Of a stretch of 11,107 nucleotides of DNA, positions 6,811 to 11,107 are shown one piece after another. Within the stretch, counting starts at the first letter, position 1; the number at the start of each line of letters is the position of its first letter. A program made the position numbers and the translations under genes. This DNA comes from Hermodarchaeum sp048885185 (GTDB taxonomy: Archaea; Asgardarchaeota; Hermodarchaeia; Hermodarchaeales; Hermodarchaeaceae). The stretch is from the NCBI GenBank assembly GCA_048885185.1, contig JBHLQC010000038.1, forward strand, positions 1-11,107. Direction: 5' to 3'. A model generated the notes under the pieces. The model saw nothing but the letters and a program-made list of their open reading frames with translations. It did not search any database and had not been told where the DNA came from.

Positions 6811-7989
6811 TCACTTTTTTGAAGATGATTTACTTGATTTTGCGGATTTTTCCTTGCTAGCCTTGGTTTCTGATTTCTTGGCTTTCGATTTCGCAGAATC
6901 TTTCTTTGTTTTCGCCTTGGGTTTTTCTGCCGCCTTTTTCGTTGTCTTAGTCGTAGCCTTGGGCTTTGCCTTAGTTTTGGGTTTCGTCTCAACCTTCTTT
7001 TTCTTCGCTTTCGGCTTTTCCTCTACTTTGGCCTTCTTCGGCTTTGCCTTGGGCTTCTCTTCCACCTTCTTCTTAGCCTTGGGTTTCGCCTTGGGCTTGG
7101 GTTTTTCTGGTTCCTTCTTTTTCGCAGGTGCAGCCTTAGGCTTCTTCTTCGGTTTTGGTTTAGGTTTCTCTGGTTCGGGTTTCTTTTCCAGTGGAGGCAC
7201 ATCTTCAGGCTCATGTTCAGGAATTTGGTCTAGTTCCGGTTCACTAGGAGGTTCCACCGCCGGAGATGGTTCTCCACTTTCTTCAACAAATTCTTCAATG
7301 GGCGGCGCTTCTTCCATGGGAAGCTCTTCCTCAGTGATTTCAATTTCTGAAGCTTCAACCGCTTCAGCGGCAGGAACTGGTGGAATTTCTACTTCACGAT
7401 GCATAATTATCGGTCGATCCGGAGCAACAGTATCAGGAAGCATTACGCGTACTTGAACGCCCAATATTCCCGGTTTCATAATCGCATAAGCAATGCCGTG
7501 ACTAACAGCAGTGCGAATAGGTTCGCCAGTTTTGGCAACGAAGCCACTTCGGAATTTTTGGTAACGAGCCCTTCGGCTGGTAAGCTTACCAGAGATGGAG
7601 ATTTCCACGCCTTTAGCTCCAGCCCCGACAATACGGCGAAGAACACCATACGCCGCACGACGGAAATGATCGCCACGTTCAAGGCGTTGAGCTAGTCGTT
7701 CAGCCATAATCGCGCCGTTCAGCTCAGGAACTTCAACTTCACTAACTTCAATTTGTGGGGCTTCCAACCCGAATTCGTGCTCTAATGTCTCTGTTAATTC
7801 ACGCACAGTGGTTCCCCGTCGCCCTATCACCATTCCAGGACGAGAGGCATACACAACAACACGCATACCCAATGGCGTCTTTTGGAGATCCACGCCAGCA
7901 TATCCAGCGCGACGAAGTTCGCGGCGTAAGTAGTCATTTACTTTGACTTTTAATAATCCTCGATTAATGAAGTGATCTTCAGCTGGCAT
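6811..7989 (-). CDS. rps3: Ribosomal protein uS3 (S3) with a very long acidic/basic C-terminal tail
   Basis: Small-subunit head protein uS3 at the mRNA entry channel. The ordinary core is about residues 1-200. It contains a KH domain with the GxxG loop in MVIGRRGTTVREL (53-65), the GVEISISGKLTSRRARYQKF block (127-146) and GILGVQVRVMLPD (174-186). The protein then continues to 392 residues, whereas archaeal uS3 is usually a little over 200. Residues about 204-268 are acidic and proline-rich (EEAPPIEEFVEESGEP). About 270-392 are almost entirely Lys, Ala, Pro, Thr and Ser, with repeated KPKAK and EEKPKAK units and a Lys/Ser end. No frameshift is needed. GGAGG is seven bases upstream of the ATG, two bases after rpl22. 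Confidence 0.97.
   Translation of the reverse strand: MPAEDHFINRGLLKVKVNDYLRRELRRAGYAGVDLQKTPLGMRVVVYASRPGMVIGRRGTTVRELTETLEHEFGLEAPQIEVSEVEVPELNGAIMAERLAQRLERGDHFRRAAYGVLRRIVGAGAKGVEISISGKLTSRRARYQKFRSGFVAKTGEPIRTAVSHGIAYAIMKPGILGVQVRVMLPDTVAPDRPIIMHREVEIPPVPAAEAVEASEIEITEEELPMEEAPPIEEFVEESGEPSPAVEPPSEPELDQIPEHEPEDVPPLEKKPEPEKPKPKPKKKPKAAPAKKKEPEKPKPKAKPKAKKKVEEKPKAKPKKAKVEEKPKAKKKKVETKPKTKAKPKATTKTTKKAAEKPKAKTKKDSAKSKAKKSETKASKEKSAKSSKSSSKK
6814..7182 (-). repeat. Low-complexity Lys/Ala/Pro-coding tract of rps3
   Basis: Degenerate internal repeat within the 3' end of rps3. It encodes tandem KPKAK/KPKPK-type units (residues about 270-392). At DNA level the plus strand shows repeated GCCTTGGGCTT-like words around 6950-7110. 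The units are not exact and the phase varies, so this is low complexity rather than a clean tandem array. Strand slippage here could alter tail length between strains. Confidence 0.7.
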
Positions 7990-7991
7990 TC

Positions 7992-8453
7992 TTATTCCTC
8001 CGTTAATACAACTTCAACGTGAACCATTTGTTCATTGAAAGCTGTTGACCGCCCACGGGCCCGTTCTATGAACCGTTTTAGCATTCGACCGGGATAAGCC
8101 GAAATATGCGTAATACGAAGCCGATCAAGGTCCAATCCCTTGTAGTCCGCATTATTCTCCGCGTTTTCTAAAACTCGTAAAATTGCTTTTGAGGCTTTAA
8201 CCGGATACCGTCCGGAATCTGCTTTGTATAACCCTCGTCGATGACCCACCTTCTTGTCATATCGACGATAGGGCACAGCTTGGCGCATGGCTATGACGTC
8301 TTCGAGGTAAGTTTTTGCAGCTTCGAGCCTGAGCCCACGAAGCTCATTACAAACCTCCCGGGCTGCTTTAGGCGACATACGAATCTCACGTCCTCTAGCC
8401 TTGGCAGTTTTGTCTGGATCCAGACCAAGTATTGAATAGCCGAATTCAGGCAT
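7992..8453 (-). CDS. rpl22: Ribosomal protein uL22 (L22), first gene of the operon
   Basis: Large-subunit protein uL22, whose long hairpin lines the peptide exit tunnel. From the ATG at 8453 it is 153 residues, normal for archaea, and begins MPEFGYSILGLDPDKTAKAR. Then come GREIRMSPKAAREVCNELRG (21-40), KVGHRRGLYKADSGRYPVKA (68-87) and the extended hairpin around ISAYPGRMLKRFIERARGRS (117-136). The frame stays open upstream to a TTG at 8555, adding 34 residues with no likeness to L22, so I reject that longer start. The Shine-Dalgarno is poor (AGGTTGGAT just upstream). The upstream neighbour is a Trm112-like gene, not rps19, so this is probably the first gene of its transcript. Confidence 0.95.
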   Translation of the reverse strand: MPEFGYSILGLDPDKTAKARGREIRMSPKAAREVCNELRGLRLEAAKTYLEDVIAMRQAVPYRRYDKKVGHRRGLYKADSGRYPVKASKAILRVLENAENNADYKGLDLDRLRITHISAYPGRMLKRFIERARGRSTAFNEQMVHVEVVLTEE

Positions 8454-8469
8454 GGGTATCCAACCTAGC

Positions 8470-8482
8470 GTGATTAATTCAC
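8470..8482. promoter_or_regulatory. Short inverted repeat in the rpl22 leader
   Basis: GTGA and TCAC flank a five-base AT-rich centre (GTGATTAATTCAC on the plus strand), 17 to 29 bases ahead of the rpl22 ATG. It could be a small RNA hairpin near the ribosome-binding region, a protein operator or chance. Confidence 0.2.
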
Positions 8483-8525
8483 TCACTTTGCGGGTTGCAG
8501 CTACAAAGAACCGAAAGTCACATGA

Positions 8526-8563
8526 CTCTCGGGACTGGTCCGCACTCCCAAACAATGTGAGAG
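8526..8563 (-). promoter_or_regulatory. Possible hairpin at the 5' end of the rpl22 leader RNA
   Basis: On the minus strand CTCTC (8563-8559) can pair with GAGAG (8530-8526), and GGGA (8549-8546) with TCCC (8534-8531). This gives nine base pairs in two helices around a nine-base bulge and an 11-base loop. It would lie right at the predicted 5' end of the operon mRNA, about 70 bases before the rpl22 ATG. Pairing is seen in sequence; function is inference. Confidence 0.3.
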
Positions 8564-8586
8564 CAGAGGGGGAGAACTACAGTGCC

Positions 8587-8595
8587 CTATATAAG
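8587..8595 (-). promoter_or_regulatory. TATA box of the ribosomal-protein operon (predicted)
   Basis: The minus strand reads CTTATATAG, a good archaeal TATA-box match. It lies in the gap after the upstream Trm112-like gene ends (8620) and before rpl22 starts. The usual spacing of about 25 bases from TATA centre to start would put transcription initiation near 8566. That leaves a leader of about 110 bases. This supports an independent promoter for the whole cluster. No clear purine-rich BRE stands out upstream. Confidence 0.55.
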
Positions 8596-8619
8596 AATTC
8601 TGCTAGTCCTTGCCTCTTA

Positions 8620-9123
8620 TCAGTCTGCATCCAATGCAACGGGCTTCGATCCCACTACAATAACGTCTGGCAGGATCTTTCGATGCTTCCGAAGAAAGGC
8701 TACATCAGCCTTCTGATCCCGCCCTGAATCGGGAAGCAGCTCCGGAATACTCTCAATGCGAGAACCAACGGGATAGAAGCGCCCGCACTTCTCACAGCGG
8801 AGAGCACCTACAAGTATTTCGAGGCCAAAGAAATATTCGACTAGCGGGAGCAAATCCATGGGCTCTGGTTTCTGCCGGGAGAGAGACGCAAAGACCTTCC
8901 GAGCCTTCGTCAACCGATTGTCGAATGTCTTATCCTTAGAAAGGTTGTGAACAGGCTCCAAAGATGGCTCACTAAGTATGCCCTTTTGATGATGTGCAAT
9001 CAACTCCCCTGCTAACCCTTTTTTATCCCTTAACGGATTTTTCTTCACCTGAACCACATAGGCGGTAACCGGGTGTTCCTTGCAAACCGGACAAGCTAAA
9101 ACGTTGAGTAACCAGGGTTTCAT
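8620..9123 (-). CDS. Trm112-family zinc protein with a large central insert
   Basis: Probable Trm112-type activator, a small zinc protein that in eukaryotes and archaea stabilises methyltransferases acting on tRNA, rRNA and release factor. The 167-residue product starts MKPWLLNVLACPVCKEHPV, with the first zinc pair C11/C14. The second pair is C110/C113 in GALRCEKCGRFYPVGSRIES (106-125), followed by the typical IPELLPD. The tail VAFLRKHRKILPDVIV (141-156) resembles endings I recall from archaeal family members. Between the zinc pairs lie about 90 residues, largely charged and helical, where short archaeal Trm112 proteins have only a brief linker. Yeast Trm112 also has a helical insert there. 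GAGGT lies about seven bases upstream of the ATG. Family assignment is firm; the partner is unknown. Confidence 0.85.
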   Translation of the reverse strand: MKPWLLNVLACPVCKEHPVTAYVVQVKKNPLRDKKGLAGELIAHHQKGILSEPSLEPVHNLSKDKTFDNRLTKARKVFASLSRQKPEPMDLLPLVEYFFGLEILVGALRCEKCGRFYPVGSRIESIPELLPDSGRDQKADVAFLRKHRKILPDVIVVGSKPVALDAD

Positions 9124-9157
9124 CGCATAGACCTCGAAAAGTCAGTTTCCCTTCATG

Positions 9158-9180
9158 AGCTACTCCTATTAAAAGTAGCT
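9158..9180. repeat. Inverted repeat between the pyruvyl transferase and Trm112-like genes
   Basis: AGCTACT (9158-9164) and AGTAGCT (9174-9180) form a perfect seven-base inverted repeat around a nine-base centre. On the minus strand the centre and flank read CTTTTAATAG, which could be a TATA box about 25 bases ahead of a start just before the Trm112-like ATG at 9123. It could equally be a small hairpin closing the upstream gene. There is no following T-run on the minus strand. Confidence 0.35.
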
Positions 9181-9207
9181 CTTTGCAAAACCTCACCCAA
9201 AGCGGTG

Positions 9208-10353
9208 TTACGGGATTTTGTCAATGAATTTTTTCATACTATGTTTAAACCAATATTCCAACCTTTTCGGTATCGGTTGAAATGATTGAAACTTGGTTTC
9301 TACTTCAGAAGTAATCGCTTCAACAACCTGCGTAGGGATGTGGTAGTTCACCTGCATGTTCAGTTTCGTGACTCGCTCAACTCCTTCAGCAGCACGAGAG
9401 AAGCCAAGCCGCGTAATCCAGTTAATCCCTGTCCAGGCGCCTAATTTGTTCCAAGCTGGAAACCCCACACCCCCCAAGGTTTTCACTACCCCGTCACCCC
9501 GCGAATCTTCAGCTATCAAGAATGAGGGTTTTGCATAGCTGAGAAAATAGATATGGGCATGAACACGGAACCCCACATGAATATCCATAGTATCATACAC
9601 TTGGATTTTCTTCAAATCATATGAAGCATCAAACGTTTCACAACCAAGCTTCTTTGCATAATTCAATAATCTTACATTAAGGTCGGTGAGACGTGGATCG
9701 CCTTTTTCTCCCAACTGGATTCCATGATGGAAAGAGACAAGAATAGTAGCCTCAGGAAACTTGGTCCGCAAAGCCTTCAGAATGGATGCAGCAAGTCTGT
9801 AATGAAAAGGAGTAGCAGGTGTAGTAAACAAAATACGCCGAATTTCTTTAGGTTGCACATGATGGGTGGGAAACTCATTCACTGCATACCATGCTGGACA
9901 TCCGTTTAATGATACGTTTTGAATTCCATTGAGATTCAACACTCGAACCGAATGAATATCTCGGACACCAATACCAAAACCCGTATCTTCAATGTGGTGA
10001 AGGAATTGTAAGCTTTGTTGACTTAACTTCACCATATGAGCCAAGCTATACTCTCCCGGATAATATTTCGCGCCGATACCAAGGAAAATAATTGGAATAT
10101 TGTGAGTGAGGATATCCGGATGCACAGGATAAATATCCGGGTAGATATTTGGACGGATTCCTGGACCACCAGTAATGATGACCGCTTTAAGCTGTTTGAA
10201 CTGTGCAGGAGTAATCTGGTCATATAGCGGAATGGCGATATGACCCACCAAGCTTGGAGTGTCGGGTTTTAAGGTTTCAACCAGATTCTTTGCCCGTTCT
10301 AAGATCAAGTAATCTCCAACGTTCGAATTGTGCCGGGAAAGAATCAGATACAT
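9208..10353 (-). CDS. Polysaccharide pyruvyl transferase family protein
   Basis: Probable member of the polysaccharide pyruvyl transferase family (CsaB/WcaK-like, GT-B-like fold), whose members add ketal pyruvate to cell-surface sugars; the acceptor here is unknown. The 381-residue protein has the N-terminal NVGDYLILERA motif (11-21), VIITGGPGIRPN (58-69), GIGVRD (127-132) and GCPAW (151-155). The C-terminal family block is DIHVGFRVHAHIYFLSYAKP (257-276), continuing to SFLIAEDSRGDG. There is no signal peptide or membrane span, so it is probably cytoplasmic. The basic, aromatic C-terminus (RLEYWFKHSMKKFIDKI) could touch a membrane. GGAG lies eight bases upstream of the ATG. It is divergent from a sialic-acid-type cytidylyltransferase gene, which supports a surface-glycan role. 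Confidence 0.82.
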   Translation of the reverse strand: MYLILSRHNSNVGDYLILERAKNLVETLKPDTPSLVGHIAIPLYDQITPAQFKQLKAVIITGGPGIRPNIYPDIYPVHPDILTHNIPIIFLGIGAKYYPGEYSLAHMVKLSQQSLQFLHHIEDTGFGIGVRDIHSVRVLNLNGIQNVSLNGCPAWYAVNEFPTHHVQPKEIRRILFTTPATPFHYRLAASILKALRTKFPEATILVSFHHGIQLGEKGDPRLTDLNVRLLNYAKKLGCETFDASYDLKKIQVYDTMDIHVGFRVHAHIYFLSYAKPSFLIAEDSRGDGVVKTLGGVGFPAWNKLGAWTGINWITRLGFSRAAEGVERVTKLNMQVNYHIPTQVVEAITSEVETKFQSFQPIPKRLEYWFKHSMKKFIDKIP

Positions 10354-10375
10354 TTCAAGAACTCCATTTCAAGAA
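10351..10375. repeat. 11-base direct repeat at the pyruvyl transferase start
   Basis: CATTTCAAGAA occurs at 10351-10361 and again at 10365-10375 on the plus strand. On the coding strand this is TTCTTGAAATG twice, the second copy containing the start codon and the first ending in an out-of-frame ATG. The GGAG Shine-Dalgarno lies between the copies. It is probably a small local duplication. Confidence 0.6.
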
Positions 10376-10619
10376 TTCTGTATTAAGTTATTCTTTATTC
10401 GATGAGAAGTTGGTGCGTACGTTTTTCACGTTACCTATTCTTTTGAAGGTCACAGACGATTTCTGAACTACAGATAGTCTTCATTTGCAAGCCATGGAAC
10501 TGATTATAAAGTTTTTTAACCAAAGTCTCTAGTCACAACGATAACACGATTATTCAACACTATCAAAACAATGCATATAGCGGAATAATGTGAGAACGAC
10601 TATTGGAGTATTCTTCGCA
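10354..10619. promoter_or_regulatory. Divergent intergenic region with candidate promoters
   Basis: This 266-base AT-rich stretch separates two genes transcribed away from each other, so it should hold both promoters. For the plus-strand gene, CATATA at 10574-10579 is a plausible TATA box, with predicted initiation near 10602 just before a GGAG. For the minus-strand gene, CTTTATAAT (10511-10503 read backwards) is TATA-like but would give a leader of about 130 bases. A weaker CTTAATAC near 10384 is closer. I see no RNA gene or further ORF here. Confidence 0.4.
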
Positions 10620-11107
10620 ATGGTGAAGGTTTTAGCAGTAATACCAGCAAGAGGCGGTTCAAAGGGCATTCCACGTAAGAATGTACGCCTACTAGCAGGA
10701 AAACCCCTCATTGCTCACATCATTTCTGCAGCCAAAGATTCCCATCAAATAAGCGAATTTGTTGTAACAACCGAAGATGAGGAAATTGCACAAGTTGCCC
10801 GGACATATGGCGCACACGTATTGAATCGGCCCCCTGAATTGGCAGACGATACAATTCCCCTTGATCCAGTTATTCATCACGCTGTGACTTATCTAGAAAG
10901 CCAAGAAGGCAAGCGATACGATTATGTTATAACTTTACAGCCAACTTCACCCCTTCTTTCCAGTGAAACAATTGACAATGCAATGAAGCAATTGATAGAA
11001 AGTGGTGATGACACCCTCATTGCAGTGACCGATGAAACTCATCTGTACTGGGTGAAAAAAGAAGGTCAGTACAAATTGTTACAAAAAAAACGGGTTAACC
11101 GCCAGCT
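10620..11107 (+). CDS. Acylneuraminate cytidylyltransferase family protein, partial, C-terminus beyond the right edge
   Basis: N-terminal 162 residues of a CMP-sialic-acid-type synthetase, which activates a nonulosonic acid (sialic, legionaminic or pseudaminic type) with CTP for transfer to surface glycans. The nucleotide-binding motif AVIPARGGSKGIPRKNVRLL (6-25) is intact. FVVTTEDEEIAQVARTYGAH (47-66), then NRPPELADDTIPLDPVIHHA (69-88) and ITLQPTSPLLSS (104-115) follow the family closely. The frame is open to the window edge. The ATG at 10620 has GGAG 11 bases upstream. A GTG directly follows, but the ATG is preferred. The exact sugar cannot be told from this half. The divergent pyruvyl transferase gene suggests a shared surface-carbohydrate locus. 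Confidence 0.9.
   Translation, partial: MVKVLAVIPARGGSKGIPRKNVRLLAGKPLIAHIISAAKDSHQISEFVVTTEDEEIAQVARTYGAHVLNRPPELADDTIPLDPVIHHAVTYLESQEGKRYDYVITLQPTSPLLSSETIDNAMKQLIESGDDTLIAVTDETHLYWVKKEGQYKLLQKKRVNRQ

Noticed and set aside
6779..7456. A 225-residue plus-strand frame rich in Phe, Leu, Gly and Ser, looking like a membrane protein
   Set aside because: It is the antisense of the Lys/Ala/Pro/Glu-coding tail of rps3. The composition follows from the complement of those codons, and the sense frame is a continuous uS3.
8454..8555. A TTG-started 34-residue N-terminal extension of uL22
   Set aside because: It does not resemble uL22, the ATG at 8453 fits family length and start, and the TTG would sit about ten bases from the predicted transcript start. 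The open frame is short enough to be chance.
8454..8619. A possible decayed rps19 in front of rpl22
   Set aside because: The only hint is an ATR tripeptide similar to the uS19 ending. No other uS19 motif appears in the minus-strand reading.
8593..10380. The 10-base word AAGAATTCTG shared upstream of rpl22 (8593-8602) and upstream of the pyruvyl transferase gene (10371-10380)
   Set aside because: It contains a simple palindromic core, occurs only twice, and lies at different distances from the two start codons, so chance is the likelier explanation.
10692..10880. A 62-residue minus-strand frame within the cytidylyltransferase gene
   Set aside because: It is antisense to a clear family motif region on the plus strand and has no supporting features of its own.

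Overview
The window is archaeal chromosomal DNA dominated by a long ribosomal-protein operon on the minus strand. The archaeal assignment is secure. The cluster contains eS4, eL32, eL19 and the RNase P subunit Rpp29 (Rnp1) interleaved with universal proteins in the standard archaeal S10/spc order. Most starts have AGGAGG/GGTGA-type Shine-Dalgarno sequences, and TATA-box-like promoters are visible. Moderate base composition, long Lys/Ala/Pro tails on uS3 and uL5, and a Trm112 protein with a eukaryote-like central insert would fit an Asgard-type archaeon such as a Thorarchaeote. That finer placement is an inference from general look, not something the sequence proves.

Layout in transcription order (right to left). 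The main operon begins after a TATA-like element near 8591 and runs rpl22, rps3, rpl29, rnp1, rps17, rpl14, rpl24, rps4e, rpl5, rps14, rps8, rpl6, rpl32e, rpl19e, rpl18, rps5, then rpl30, which runs off the left edge. The genes are packed almost without gaps: spacing is from 0 to about 25 bases, with several TAATG, ATGA and GTGA stop/start overlaps. I see no internal terminator, so one polycistronic mRNA is the simplest reading. The 49-residue zinc-binding uS14 gene and the left-edge uL30 fragment were read directly from the sequence.

Right of the operon the expected upstream partner rps19 is absent. Its place is taken by a same-strand gene for a 167-residue Trm112-family zinc protein, a probable methyltransferase activator in the translation machinery. 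Beyond it lies a minus-strand polysaccharide pyruvyl transferase family gene. Divergent from that, across a 266-base intergenic region, is the start of a plus-strand acylneuraminate (CMP-sialic-acid-type) cytidylyltransferase. These last two genes suggest the edge of a surface-glycan locus.

Functionally the left 8.5 kb makes ribosome components plus one RNase P subunit, Trm112 links to methylation of translation factors, tRNA or rRNA, and the right end switches to cell-surface carbohydrate synthesis. The points most worth a second look are the long acidic-then-basic uS3 tail, the similar N-terminal tail on uL5, the possible structured leader of the rpl22 transcript, the break between rps19 and rpl22, and the insert-bearing Trm112.
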